A stretch of DNA of 64,000 nucleotides from Enterobacteriaceae bacterium (GCA_902363335.1 CABIZV010000012.1:3564-67563); one strand, 5' to 3'; shown: positions 38,058-46,870, numbered from the stretch's first letter. Numbers and translations: made by a program. Notes: a model not told the origin generated them from the sequence alone.

Positions 38058-40487
38058 TTACTGCGCCGCCTCTTCCTGCGTCACGCTCTCAATCGTCAAG
38101 CGCACGTCCGAGGTAATCAGGTTTGCCATCATCTGGTACACCTTCATCGTCTCCTCCGGCTCAGCGTCGCCGCTGTCGCTGATATAGCCTTCATCGCGCA
38201 GGGTCAGTACCAGCGATGAGAACACCGCTTTATCGAAGAACTCCGGCGAGTTGATGCCGTGCAGAACGGAAAGGCGCTGTGCCAGCGTGCGGCTCTCTTT
38301 CTCAAGGGTGCTGCGGTTCATTGACGGGTTACCGCTGAGCAACCAGAAAGTGATCGCATAACGCTGCAGCGTTTCGCGCGCACCGGCGGCCAGCAGTTGC
38401 AGCGTCCGGGAGTGAGATGCATTAATGTGCAATTCACCGTTATCCACGGTGATCATCTCCTGACGCGCCATTTCCGCTATCAACGTATCGATAACCGCCG
38501 GAAGCTCTGCGCGTTCCCAGCGCAGGAACAGTTCGGCTTTCAGCATCGGATACAAGGTATCGATAGTGCTTAACACCTGCTCACGAGTGATATCACGATG
38601 CTGGGTCATGATAGAGGCCAGCAGCGACGGCATGATCAACATGTGCGCGATGTTATTGCGGTAGTAAGTCATCAGCACTGCCTGCTCGCGCGGCAGAATG
38701 ATGATATCGCCGATGGTGTCTTTCTCGACTTCGAACTTGTTCATCTGCAACGCGTGGTCGATAAGCTCGCTCGCCGTCGCTTTTGGCGCTGTCGCATCTT
38801 CAGAGTACGGTGCGTTACGCATCAGCGCCAGATAGCAATCCAGTTGCTGGGTAAGCTGCTCGCGGGTCAGTGAACGCTGACGCGAAGCCAGCAACGCGGT
38901 ACAGCACAGGTTCATGGCGTTCGCCGCACCGGCGTTGTTGATGCGCACCATCAGCTCGCCTGCCATTTTATTGACGGTTGGCGTCAGCCACGCAGGGCGC
39001 ACCGCTTCGATAGGATCGATAGACTCGCGCCATTCCGGTACGTGATGGTTGAGATAGGACATCAGCGACATCGGCTCACCGAAGTTCACATAACCCTGTC
39101 CCAGATTGCGCAGTTTGCTTAAGCCGCGCAGCATCTGCGGTAAGCTCTCTTTCTCTTTCGTCGCGCCGCGTAACTCTTTGGCGTAAGTGCCCACTTCCAT
39201 CACGTGCTCGTAACCGATATAGATAGGCACCAGCGTAATAGGACGTGAACCGCCGCGCAGCATCGCCTGAATCGTCATCGACAGAGTGCCGGTTTTCGGA
39301 TCAAGCAGGCGACCGGTACGAGAGCGTCCGCCCTCAACGAAGTACTCCACGGAATAGCCACGGCTAAACAGCTCGCCCAGATATTCCCGGAATACGGTTG
39401 AGTAGAGCTTATTGCCCTTAAAGGTACGACGGATAAAGAACGCGCCCAGGCGGCGGAAAATCGGGCCAGCCGGCCAGAAGTTCAGGTTGATACCGGCAGC
39501 AATATGCGGCGGCACCAGCCCCTGGTGATAGAGCACGTAAGAAAGCAGAAGATAGTCCATGTGGCTGCGGTGGCAGGGCACATACACAATCTCATGACCG
39601 TCGTGCGCCAGCTGGCGTACGCGCTCGGCGTTATGCACGTTAATCCCCTGATACAGACGGTTCCAGGTAAAGCTCAGGATACGGTCGGTCAGACGGATCA
39701 TCTCATAGGAGAAGTTAGCGGCAATCTCTTCCATCAGCGCAATCGCATTCTGCTGCGCCTTTTCGTGGGAGATTTTTTTGCTGCGAGCTTCATCTTCTAC
39801 CGCTTTAGCAATCGCTTTTGACGCCAGCAGTTTTTTGAACAGGTCATGACGCGCAGGCAGGCGTGGGCCTACCGCAGCCAGACGCTGGCGGGCAAAGTGC
39901 ATACGCGCCACGCGCGCCAGTTTTTGGGCGATGGTTTTATCCGTACCATGCTCGTCGGCCATGCGGCGCAGCGAGACGGACGGCGAAAAACGCACGAAGC
40001 TATCGCGGCCAAGCCAGGAGACGGCAAAGAATTTCTGGAAGCCGTTTAGCATCCTCAATGGCGGATTCACTTCGCCTTTCTCGCGACCTGGAGAACGCCC
40101 AAACATCACCGATACCGGCACCATTTGCACATCCAGATTGGGATTGCTGCGGTGCAGATCGAGATAGTCGTGGAACAGCTTAATCGACTCTTCTTTCGGC
40201 GTGTAGTATGTAAAGACGCGAGGGCCACCGTGAATGAACACGTAGCGCGGCAGCAGGGTGCCGTCGATCTCTAACGGTTCAAGCGGGTCGGGAAGCTCGT
40301 GCGCCAGACACTGCGCGCGCAGCGTCAGTAAGTCGGCCTTAGAGTTATAAGGCAGGACATACATAATTGGACGTGATGTATCAAGCCCCAATTCCTGGGC
40401 AGGTTCTGCCGGAATAGACTTGCTCTTTACCAGAACACTTAATGGTAAATTCAGTAATTTGTAGTAAATTCGTGGCCAGCCGGACAT
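38058..40487 (-). CDS. plsB: Glycerol-3-phosphate 1-O-acyltransferase PlsB
   Basis: An inner-membrane enzyme that makes lysophosphatidic acid, the first step of phospholipid synthesis. 809 residues (807 in E. coli). The acyltransferase motifs are HRSHMDYLLL (catalytic His/Asp, near residue 306), GAFFIRRTFKGNKLY, FVEGGRSRTGRLLDPKTG and ITLVPIYIGYE. It is divergent from dgkA across a short shared promoter region, a standard pairing because DgkA recycles diacylglycerol to phosphatidate. Confidence 0.98.
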   Translation of the reverse strand: MSGWPRIYYKLLNLPLSVLVKSKSIPAEPAQELGLDTSRPIMYVLPYNSKADLLTLRAQCLAHELPDPLEPLEIDGTLLPRYVFIHGGPRVFTYYTPKEESIKLFHDYLDLHRSNPNLDVQMVPVSVMFGRSPGREKGEVNPPLRMLNGFQKFFAVSWLGRDSFVRFSPSVSLRRMADEHGTDKTIAQKLARVARMHFARQRLAAVGPRLPARHDLFKKLLASKAIAKAVEDEARSKKISHEKAQQNAIALMEEIAANFSYEMIRLTDRILSFTWNRLYQGINVHNAERVRQLAHDGHEIVYVPCHRSHMDYLLLSYVLYHQGLVPPHIAAGINLNFWPAGPIFRRLGAFFIRRTFKGNKLYSTVFREYLGELFSRGYSVEYFVEGGRSRTGRLLDPKTGTLSMTIQAMLRGGSRPITLVPIYIGYEHVMEVGTYAKELRGATKEKESLPQMLRGLSKLRNLGQGYVNFGEPMSLMSYLNHHVPEWRESIDPIEAVRPAWLTPTVNKMAGELMVRINNAGAANAMNLCCTALLASRQRSLTREQLTQQLDCYLALMRNAPYSEDATAPKATASELIDHALQMNKFEVEKDTIGDIIILPREQAVLMTYYRNNIAHMLIMPSLLASIMTQHRDITREQVLSTIDTLYPMLKAELFLRWERAELPAVIDTLIAEMARQEMITVDNGELHINASHSRTLQLLAAGARETLQRYAITFWLLSGNPSMNRSTLEKESRTLAQRLSVLHGINSPEFFDKAVFSSLVLTLRDEGYISDSGDAEPEETMKVYQMMANLITSDVRLTIESVTQEEAAQ

Positions 40488-40615
40488 AAACGATGTAAAG
40501 CCTCTGGTTAATCATGCAAATGCGCGGCAAGAATATCAGAAAGTCGGCAGAATTTCTGTTCTACCGCTTCATAACACGCATTGTCATTGACGTATAAATG
40601 AAAAAGGTTCTTTAG

Positions 40616-40984
40616 ATGGCCAATAATACCACTGGGCTCACCCGAATCATCAAAGCTGCTGGCTATTCCTGGAAAGGATTTCGCGCAGCATGGATCAACG
40701 AAGCGGCATTCCGTCAGGAAGGCGTCGCCTCGGTCGTGGCAATTATCATCGCCTGCTGGCTGGACGTTGATCCCATCACCCGCGTACTGCTTATCGGTTC
40801 TGTCCTTTTGGTGATGATAGTGGAAATTCTCAATAGTGCACTGGAAGCGGTGGTTGACCGCATTGGCTCGGAGTATCACGAGCTGTCCGGGCGGGCGAAA
40901 GACATGGGATCGGCGGCGGTGCTACTGTCGATTTTCGTTGCGCTTATCACCTGGGGCATCCTGTTGTGGGCGCATTTCCACTAA
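40616..40984 (+). CDS. dgkA: Diacylglycerol kinase DgkA
   Basis: A small trimeric inner-membrane kinase that phosphorylates diacylglycerol released in membrane-derived oligosaccharide and lipid A modification. 122 residues, as in E. coli, with three transmembrane helices. The conserved segment NEAAFRQEG and the active-site helix VEILNSALEAVVDRIGSEYH (catalytic Glu and Asn) are present. Confidence 0.97.
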   Translation: MANNTTGLTRIIKAAGYSWKGFRAAWINEAAFRQEGVASVVAIIIACWLDVDPITRVLLIGSVLLVMIVEILNSALEAVVDRIGSEYHELSGRAKDMGSAAVLLSIFVALITWGILLWAHFH

Positions 40985-41038
40985 AGCTGTGAAAACTGCC
41001 TGATTTTGCGTGTTTTACGGTTCCAAAATAGACACTAG

Positions 41039-41075
41039 CTGTATATACTCACAGCATAACTGTATATACACCCAG
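41039..41075 (+). promoter_or_regulatory. Two LexA (SOS) boxes in the lexA promoter
   Basis: CTGTATATACTCACAG at 41039-41054 and CTGTATATACACCCAG at 41060-41075, both 16-bp CTG-N10-CAG boxes, start 21 bases apart. The same double operator is known at E. coli lexA. They lie just upstream of the ribosome site AGGGGGCGG. Confidence 0.95.
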
Positions 41076-41083
41076 GGGGCGGA

Positions 41084-41692
41084 ATGAAAGCATTAACGAC
41101 CAGGCAGCAAGAGGTGTTTGATCTCATCCGGGATCACATCGGCCAGACGGGCATGCCGCCAACGCGTGCGGAAATTGCTCAGCGCTTGGGGTTCCGTTCC
41201 CCAAACGCGGCTGAAGAACACCTCAAAGCGCTCGCGCGTAAAGGGGTTCTTGAAATTGTTTCAGGCGCCTCTCGTGGTATCCGCCTGCTGGTGGAAGAAG
41301 AAACGGGTCTGCCGCTGATAGGTCGCGTGGCAGCCGGTGAACCGCTGCTGGCGCAGCAGCACATTGAAGGGCACTACCAGGTTGACCCTTCGCTGTTCAA
41401 ACCAAGCGCAGATTTCCTGCTTCGTGTGAGCGGCATGTCGATGAAAGATATCGGAATTATGGATGGCGATCTGCTCGCTGTGCATAAAACTCAGGACGTG
41501 CGTAACGGCCAGGTTGTGGTCGCGCGAATCGACGAAGAAGTGACGGTGAAACGCCTGAAAAAACAGGGTAACGTCGTCGAACTGCTGCCAGAAAACAGCG
41601 AATTTTCCCCTATTGTGGTCGATCTGCGTCAGCAGAACTTCTCCATTGAAGGGCTGGCCGTTGGCGTTATCCGCAACGGTGAATGGCTGTAA
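41084..41692 (+). CDS. lexA: SOS repressor LexA
   Basis: Represses DNA-damage genes and cleaves itself when RecA filaments form. 202 residues, as in E. coli. The N-terminal winged helix includes the recognition region PPTRAEIAQRLGFRSPNAAEEHLK. The cleavage site Ala-Gly is in GRVAAGEPLL. The Ser-Lys dyad is Ser in SGMSMKDIGIMDGD and Lys in ARIDEEVTVKRLKK. It is autoregulated by two SOS boxes and followed by dinF. Confidence 0.98.
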   Translation: MKALTTRQQEVFDLIRDHIGQTGMPPTRAEIAQRLGFRSPNAAEEHLKALARKGVLEIVSGASRGIRLLVEEETGLPLIGRVAAGEPLLAQQHIEGHYQVDPSLFKPSADFLLRVSGMSMKDIGIMDGDLLAVHKTQDVRNGQVVVARIDEEVTVKRLKKQGNVVELLPENSEFSPIVVDLRQQNFSIEGLAVGVIRNGEWL

Positions 41693-41711
41693 CCTTTCCC
41701 CTGTTTTAAAT

Positions 41712-41745
41712 GGCTGTGAGGCTCTCGCTATCACAGCCTTTTTTC
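41712..41745 (+). terminator. Hairpin with T run between lexA and dinF
   Basis: GGCTGTGA (41712-41719) pairs with TCACAGCC (41731-41738), followed by TTTTTTCTTTC. Known lexA-dinF cotranscription implies that read-through must occur. Confidence 0.85.
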
Positions 41746-41761
41746 TTTCTGGTCTATACAC

Positions 41762-43081
41762 ATGCCGCTACTGACTCGTGCCGATAAGGCTCTGTGGCGC
41801 CTTGCGCTACCCATGATTTTCTCCAATATCACCGTTCCCCTTCTGGGACTGGTGGATACTGCCGTGATTGGCCACCTTGATAGCCCGGTTTACCTCGGCG
41901 GCGTGGCGATTGGTGCCACTGCAACCAGCTTCCTGTTCATGCTGCTGCTGTTTTTACGCATGAGCACCACCGGCCTGACCTCACAGGCGTTTGGTGCCAA
42001 AAATCCGCAGGCGCTGGCTCGCGCGTTGGTACAGCCGCTGCTGCTGGCGCTAGGGGCGGGGCTACTGATTGTCCTGTTCAGAAATCCATTAATCGATCTG
42101 GCGTTGTCCATCGTTGGGGGAAGCGGCGAGGTGCTCGAACAGGCGCGGCGTTTTCTCGCTATCCGCTGGTTAAGCGCGCCCGCTTCACTGGCAAATCTGG
42201 TGCTGCTGGGCTGGTTGCTCGGCGTGCAATACGCCCGCGCGCCGGTGGTGCTTTTGGTGGTCGGCAACGTGCTGAACATCGTGCTGGATCTGTGGCTGGT
42301 CATGGGGCTGCACATGAACGTGCAGGGCGCGGCGCTGGCAACGGCGATTGCCGAATACGCCACCTTGCTAGTGGGGCTGGGGATGGTTCGCAAGGTGCTG
42401 GTTATGCGCGGGATTTCCTGGGCAATGCTCAAATCCGCCTGGGCGGGGGATTTCCGCCGCTTGCTGGCGCTAAACCGCGACATCATGCTGCGTTCGTTAC
42501 TGCTCCAGCTGTGCTTTGGCGCGGTGACCGTTTTTGGCGCGCGTCTTGGCAGCGACGTCGTGGCGGTGAATGCGGTGCTGATGACCATGCTAACCTTCAC
42601 GGCCTACGCGCTGGACGGCTTTGCCTACGCGGTTGAAGCGCACTCCGGGCAGGCCTATGGTGCGCGCGATGACAGCAAACTGCTGGAGGTATGGCGGGCT
42701 GCGTGTCGTCAGGCGGGCGTGGTGGCGCTGGCCTTCGCGCTGATCTATGCCATTTTTGGCGAGCATATTGTCGCGCTGCTGACTTCCTTACCTGAACTGC
42801 AACAGCTAGCCGACCGTTATGTGCTCTGGCAGGTGGTGCTGCCGGTGATCGGCGTGTGGTGCTATCTGCTTGATGGCATGTTCATTGGCGCAACGCGCGG
42901 TGCCGAAATGCGTAACAGCATGGCGGTTGCAGCGGCGGGGTTTGCATTAACGCTGCTGGCCTTGCCGTGGCTTGGCAACCACGGTCTGTGGCTGGCGCTG
43001 GCGGTTTTCCTCGCTTTACGCGGTTTATCTCTGGCGGTTATCTGGCGTCGGCACTGGCGGAACAATAGCTGGTTTGTTTGA
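41762..43081 (+). CDS. dinF: MATE-family efflux transporter DinF
   Basis: An inner-membrane Na+- or H+-coupled multidrug efflux protein. In E. coli it is damage-inducible because of read-through from lexA. 439 residues with 12 hydrophobic segments. MATE motifs are visible in the first half (FSNITVPLLGLVDTAVIGHL) and repeated in the second (DGFAYAVEAHSGQAYGA). The start is ATG 41762, 69 bases after the lexA stop, with little ribosome-site support. Confidence 0.95.
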   Translation: MPLLTRADKALWRLALPMIFSNITVPLLGLVDTAVIGHLDSPVYLGGVAIGATATSFLFMLLLFLRMSTTGLTSQAFGAKNPQALARALVQPLLLALGAGLLIVLFRNPLIDLALSIVGGSGEVLEQARRFLAIRWLSAPASLANLVLLGWLLGVQYARAPVVLLVVGNVLNIVLDLWLVMGLHMNVQGAALATAIAEYATLLVGLGMVRKVLVMRGISWAMLKSAWAGDFRRLLALNRDIMLRSLLLQLCFGAVTVFGARLGSDVVAVNAVLMTMLTFTAYALDGFAYAVEAHSGQAYGARDDSKLLEVWRAACRQAGVVALAFALIYAIFGEHIVALLTSLPELQQLADRYVLWQVVLPVIGVWCYLLDGMFIGATRGAEMRNSMAVAAAGFALTLLALPWLGNHGLWLALAVFLALRGLSLAVIWRRHWRNNSWFV

Positions 43082-43215
43082 CGAAACGGTTAAAGATTCC
43101 GAATAGTGAACCACACCCAGAATGAGTGACTACAATTATTATCACGCTTAGAGAAAAAGACGTCTGCTCTACAGCAACCTTCACTAATCACACACTGACG
43201 TTCGAGGATTTAATT

Positions 43216-43425
43216 ATGAATAAAGACGAAGTCGGCGGTAACTGGAAACAGCTTAAAGGTAAAGTGAAAGAGCAATGGGGCAAACTGACCGATGATGATA
43301 TGACGGTGATCGAAGGGAAACGCGATCAGCTGGTCGGTAAAATTCAGGAACGCTACGGCTACGCGAAGGATGAAGCCGAGAAAGAAGTGGATACCTGGGA
43401 CAAACGTAATAACCATCACTGGTAA
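43216..43425 (+). CDS. yjbJ: CsbD-like stress protein YjbJ
   Basis: 69 residues from ATG 43216 (MNKDEVGGNWKQLKGKVKEQ), behind CGAGGATTTAATT. This matches E. coli YjbJ in length; the longer in-frame opening at 43126 is not needed. A highly charged, Lys/Glu-rich CsbD domain, with no cysteine and no signal. In E. coli it is abundant in stationary phase and sigma-S dependent; TACAAT at 43131-43136 could be its -10 box. The molecular function is unknown. Confidence 0.93.
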   Translation: MNKDEVGGNWKQLKGKVKEQWGKLTDDDMTVIEGKRDQLVGKIQERYGYAKDEAEKEVDTWDKRNNHHW

Positions 43426-43463
43426 CGTTTAATTCCTACCCGTGCGTACAAGGATGTACGCCC

Positions 43464-43496
43464 CCCGTTTAGCGTCCGCTAGCGGGATTTCTTTTT
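43464..43496. terminator. Hairpin between convergent yjbJ and zur
   Basis: CCCGTTTAGCG-TCC-GCTAGCGGG with mismatches, then ATTTCTTTTT on the plus strand. It overlaps the last codons of zur. Confidence 0.6.
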
Positions 43497-43994
43497 AATC
43501 TGAATCGTATGATCGTGTTGGCAATGTTCATGCGCCCGGCACGCTTCCACTTCCACGCATCCTGAACATAAACCATGTGCTTCAATCACGTTATGGCGCA
43601 GGGCAAAGCCCATTTTTGCCGCCAGCGTATGCATAATATCTTCCACCCCTTCCGCACACTCTTCCTTCACCACGCCACAGCGGTCGCAGATAAACATCGC
43701 CGAGGTGTGTGTTGGTTGATCGAACAGATGGCACAGCACGTAGCTGTTGGCAGATTCGACTTTATGGACAAAACCCTGTTCCAGCAAAAACTCCAGCGCG
43801 CGGTAAACCGTTGGCGGCTTGGCCTGAGGTTCTTTGACACGCAGAAGGTCGAGCAGATCGTAGGCGCTAATCGCCCCTTCCTGCAAACTCATCAGGCGCA
43901 GTACTTCCAGACGTTGCGGAGTCAGGCGCACGCCGCGTTGCGCACAAAGCATTTCAGCTTGCGCTAACAGTTCTTGCGTAGTGGTCTTATCCAT
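43479..43994 (-). CDS. zur: Zinc uptake regulator Zur
   Basis: A Fur-family repressor of zinc import genes, active when bound to Zn2+. 171 residues from ATG 43994, the E. coli length, with CTTGAGGACGCC upstream; an in-frame ATG at 44006 is less supported. The N-terminal winged helix (RLTPQRLEVLRLMS, KPPTVYRALEFLLEQGFVHK) is followed by the metal domain with CDRCG and CSGCVEVEAC. It ends in a basic tail. Confidence 0.96.
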   Translation of the reverse strand: MDKTTTQELLAQAEMLCAQRGVRLTPQRLEVLRLMSLQEGAISAYDLLDLLRVKEPQAKPPTVYRALEFLLEQGFVHKVESANSYVLCHLFDQPTHTSAMFICDRCGVVKEECAEGVEDIMHTLAAKMGFALRHNVIEAHGLCSGCVEVEACRAHEHCQHDHTIQIKKKSR

Positions 43995-44070
43995 TGGCGT
44001 CCTCAAGTCACGAGTGAAACAAACGCATACTTTATCATGTTATGCCGGAAACACCGAGTTTCCACCAGTG

Positions 44071-44091
44071 TGCTATAGGTGTGTTATAGCA
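44071..44091. promoter_or_regulatory. Perfect palindrome upstream of the cupin gene
   Basis: TGCTATA-N7-TATAGCA, 26 bases before the cupin start and in the zur/cupin divergent gap. It has the size and symmetry of a repressor operator. It does not match the Zur box, whose arms are separated by a single base. Confidence 0.45.
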
Positions 44092-44116
44092 GGCACAGTT
44101 CACACTCAGGACGAAA

Positions 44117-44608
44117 ATGATGAAAAGACCCGATTGCATTCGCCATTGGCACGATGTTGAAGGACCCGATAATTCGACTTACCCCGATAGTGAAGAACGT
44201 TTTGCTATTGGCGCCCCGCTGGCTCGCGCGCTGGGATTAAGGCATATCGGTATTCACCACGAGCGATTACCGCCCGGCCGCCGCACTTCTTACCCGCACG
44301 CTGAAAGTGATGAAGAAGAGTTTGTTTATGTACTGGAGGGCTACCCTCAGGCGTGGATTAACGGCTATTTGTGGAAACTTGAGCCGGGTGACAGCGTGGG
44401 TTTTCCGGCCGGAACCGGGGTTTGCCACACCTTTATCAATAACACCTCAGAAGAGGTGCGTTTATTGGTGGTTGGTGAGGCAAATAAGCGTTCAAATCGC
44501 ATCTATTATCCGTTAAACGCCTCGTATGCCGTGACGCGCGAAGACCGTTGGGTGGATCATCCGCCGCAGTTTTTTGGCCCCCATGATGGAAAACCCGGGC
44601 GGAATTAA
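44117..44608 (+). CDS. Cupin-domain protein of unknown substrate
   Basis: 163 residues forming one cupin fold. The first cupin motif is PPGRRTSYPHAESDEEEFVY followed by VLEG. The second is PGDSVGFPAGTGVCHTFIN. Metal ligands are partly visible (one His and Glu in motif 1, His in motif 2). Such proteins are often sugar-binding, isomerase or dioxygenase-like; nothing here fixes which. No signal peptide. It occupies the place of yjbL/yjbM in E. coli and is divergent from zur. Confidence 0.75.
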   Translation: MMKRPDCIRHWHDVEGPDNSTYPDSEERFAIGAPLARALGLRHIGIHHERLPPGRRTSYPHAESDEEEFVYVLEGYPQAWINGYLWKLEPGDSVGFPAGTGVCHTFINNTSEEVRLLVVGEANKRSNRIYYPLNASYAVTREDRWVDHPPQFFGPHDGKPGRN

Positions 44609-44781
44609 CGATCCTCTTCTATAAAAGATTAGGGCGCTTACTAATAACGATAGCCCTGTCGAAAATTTCAGTTAAGGGAACAAGACGCTTTTTGTCCCGT
44701 TATTCACAGCAATAGTTCGTCTCTCTCCAGGTGATAACGGAGGGAGAGTTGTTCCATAACAGACAATAAGACGGGCAAACT

Positions 44782-46029
44782 GTGAAAAAAAACGAAAAAT
44801 TTTCGCTGATGGGGATCGCTGTCTCTTTTTTAGTGGCAGGACAGGCAGGGGCAGCAAATGGATGGACAGAAGCCAGAAATGACGCCATGGGTGGCACCGG
44901 AGTCGCGTCCGGGAACTATGGCAGCGGCGTGCTGCTTAACCCGGCGTTGCTGGCGAAATCCAGGCCTGACGACGATGTGACGGTAATCCTACCGACGGTT
45001 GGTGCACAGATATCGGATAAAGACAATCTGCGCGATAAAATTGATGATATCAGCGATGATGTGAACAATTATCGCCATTCTCTCGACAATATTAATCTTT
45101 TCGATCTGTTTATTCCCGGCAGTCCTGGCTACCGACAGGTTTCCTCAGCGGCAGGGGATTTAGCTAATCAGCTCTCATCACTGCAAGGCAAAACCGCCAG
45201 CGCGAAAGCCGGAGCGGGGCTGGCAGTAAGTATTCCGAATGAGACACTGGACGTGGCGTTTGTCGCGAAAGCGAACGCCCGGGCGCGAGTGAGTTCGTAT
45301 ATCGACCAGGGTGATATCGACTTGCTGCGCGGCGTTGAAGCGGTGCCTTCCAGCGCGCTGGCGGTTAACCCGCAAAATCTTAAATCAAAAGGCTATGGCC
45401 GGGCGGCGATCGTCTCCGACTACGGGGTAGCCATTGCCCGCCAGTTTGATGTTGGCGGCGTTCCCGTATCCTTTGGCGTAACGCCAAAACTGCAAAAAAC
45501 CTGGCTCTACAACTACACCGTGTCGATCTACAACTTCAGCAGCGACGACATCAATAGCAGCCGCTACCGTAACGACGACACCGGTTTTAACGTTGATGCT
45601 GGGATGGCCGCCGATTTTGGCGAGAATTGGACGGTGGGGTTGAGCGGGCAAAACCTGTTCTCCCGCGATATCGACACCAAAGAGGTGGACGGTGTGCGCG
45701 ACACCTACCAAATCCGCCCGCTGGTGACCGCAGGCGTGGCCTGGCATACCGATATGCTGACACTGAGCGCCGACGGTGACCTGACTGAAACCAAAGGCTT
45801 CAAGAGTGAGGAAAGCTCGCAGTATGTCGGCGTGGGCGCCGAAGTGCGTCCGCTCGACTGGCTGGCGCTGCGCGCTGGTTATCGCGCGGACGTCAAAAAC
45901 AATGACAGCAACGTCTTCACCGGCGGCGTCGGCTTTGCGCCGTTTAACCGGGTACACCTCGACCTTATGGGACTCTACGGCGAAGACCAAACCTGGGGCG
46001 CAGGCGCGCAGGTTAGCGTCACGTTCTAA
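44782..46029 (+). CDS. Outer-membrane beta-barrel of the TraF_2 family
   Basis: 415 residues starting at GTG 44782. The signal peptide ends near GQAGA|ANGWTEARN. The N-terminus NDAMGGTGVASGNYGSGVLL followed by NPALLAKS is typical of FadL/OMPP1-like barrels, and the C-terminal strand ends GAGAQVSVTF with a terminal Phe. Automated annotation often calls this family conjugal transfer protein TraF, but there is no thioredoxin fold and no tra gene nearby, so a conjugation role is unlikely. The function is unknown, perhaps uptake of a hydrophobic compound. Confidence 0.75.
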   Translation: MKKNEKFSLMGIAVSFLVAGQAGAANGWTEARNDAMGGTGVASGNYGSGVLLNPALLAKSRPDDDVTVILPTVGAQISDKDNLRDKIDDISDDVNNYRHSLDNINLFDLFIPGSPGYRQVSSAAGDLANQLSSLQGKTASAKAGAGLAVSIPNETLDVAFVAKANARARVSSYIDQGDIDLLRGVEAVPSSALAVNPQNLKSKGYGRAAIVSDYGVAIARQFDVGGVPVSFGVTPKLQKTWLYNYTVSIYNFSSDDINSSRYRNDDTGFNVDAGMAADFGENWTVGLSGQNLFSRDIDTKEVDGVRDTYQIRPLVTAGVAWHTDMLTLSADGDLTETKGFKSEESSQYVGVGAEVRPLDWLALRAGYRADVKNNDSNVFTGGVGFAPFNRVHLDLMGLYGEDQTWGAGAQVSVTF

Positions 46030-46036
46030 ACCACAC

Positions 46037-46114
46037 TTGCCCCGGAGTCGGTGCTTGCGCACCTCGTCCGGGCCACCAATAGAGGTAGCCCGGCCAAGCG
46101 CAGCGCCGCCGGGG
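46037..46114. repeat. Second-family palindrome pair, arms in swapped order
   Basis: The right-type arm TTGCCCCGGAGTCGGTGC... CGTCCGGGCC (46037-46074) comes first. The left-type arm GTAGCCCGGCCAAGCGCAGC... GGGG (46085-46114) follows. Confidence 0.8.
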
Positions 46115-46132
46115 AATTTCCAACGCTCAGGT

Positions 46133-46468
46133 TTAACCGTGAGCGGCTCGTGAAAGCGTGTCGTTAATCCATTGATTGACGCTTTTACCGGAGACTTCCG
46201 CTGCAATATTGATCGCCGAATGAACCTCTGGAGAGATTCGTAGGCTGATTTTTCCGCTTGCCGGGCGCAATGGTTCGCGGCCTTGCTCTGTGCAATACGC
46301 GATATAATCGTCAACGGCTTCCTCAAAGGCTGTGCGCAGATCCGCGACGTTATCAGCGTGGAAACCGATCACATCTTTGATACCCGCGACACGACCGATA
46401 AAACACTGGTCTTCGTCACTGTAATCAATTTTTGCGGCATAGCCTTTGTATGTCATGGTATTCATCAT
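46133..46468 (-). CDS. hicB: HicB-family antitoxin
   Basis: 111 residues. The N-terminal partially degraded RNase H-like HicB domain is YKGYAAKIDYSDEDQCFIGR followed by VAGIKDVIGFHADNVADLRT. The C-terminal ribbon-helix-helix DNA-binding domain is GKISLRISPEVHSAINIAAE then VSGKSVNQWINDTLSR. It overlaps the upstream hicA stop by four bases (ATGA), the usual toxin-first hicAB order. It should neutralise HicA and repress the pair. Confidence 0.9.
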   Translation of the reverse strand: MMNTMTYKGYAAKIDYSDEDQCFIGRVAGIKDVIGFHADNVADLRTAFEEAVDDYIAYCTEQGREPLRPASGKISLRISPEVHSAINIAAEVSGKSVNQWINDTLSRAAHG

Positions 46469-46740
46469 GGTGTCACTCCTACTGCGATAAGAAATGCCAT
46501 AGCATCGCGAACCTGGTAAACCTTTGCTTCTTTGTCAGGGTGAGGTCGGTGGAAAGAGGCCACGACCTGGTTAATTTCAAATCGTACCCGAGAGCCGTTT
46601 CCTTCTGAAGTTTTCGCACCCAAAGCGATAAACAGTGCTTCAATTTTTCGCCATTCCAGTGAGGCCGGTGTGGGCAATGAGAAGATCTGCTGTAATGTTC
46701 TCTGGTGCCGGGCGTTCAATGATTTCATCTCAATGTCCAT
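46465..46740 (-). CDS. hicA: HicA-family toxin (mRNA interferase), long form
   Basis: 91 residues from ATG 46740 (a second ATG at 46728 would give 87; neither has a strong ribosome site). The double-stranded RNA-binding-like HicA core includes LEWRKIEALFIALGAKTSEG and NGSRVRFEINQVVASFHRPH. The classic GSHxxY histidine is replaced by Arg (GSRVRF), with His residues later in FHRPHP. That pattern is common to the longer enterobacterial HicA proteins. It would cleave mRNA when HicB is lost. Confidence 0.85.
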   Translation of the reverse strand: MDIEMKSLNARHQRTLQQIFSLPTPASLEWRKIEALFIALGAKTSEGNGSRVRFEINQVVASFHRPHPDKEAKVYQVRDAMAFLIAVGVTP

Positions 46741-46764
46741 TTTTGATGTAGGGCCCGCCAAAAT

Positions 46765-46799
46765 CCATTTAATGATATCATTTTATGATATCACATCAA
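46765..46799 (-). promoter_or_regulatory. hicAB promoter with twin HicB operator palindromes
   Basis: TGATATCA occurs twice (46773-46780 and 46786-46793), 13 bases centre to centre. On the minus strand, TTGATG and TATCAT, 16 bases apart, make a credible promoter that overlaps both palindromes, as expected for HicB autoregulation. Confidence 0.6.
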
Positions 46800-46870
46800 G
46801 GTGAATCGTATCCCTTTCGCGGCTGTGCTATAGTACCCGCCCCCTTTTTTCGGATGCTTAAATAATCGCC

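Noticed and set aside
44071..44091. Zur binding site
   Set aside because: Zur boxes have arms separated by a single base; here the arms are seven bases apart and read TGCTATA, not TGTTATA.
44782..46029. Conjugation gene traF
   Set aside because: The protein is an outer-membrane barrel with a FadL-like start and terminal Phe, and there are no other transfer genes.
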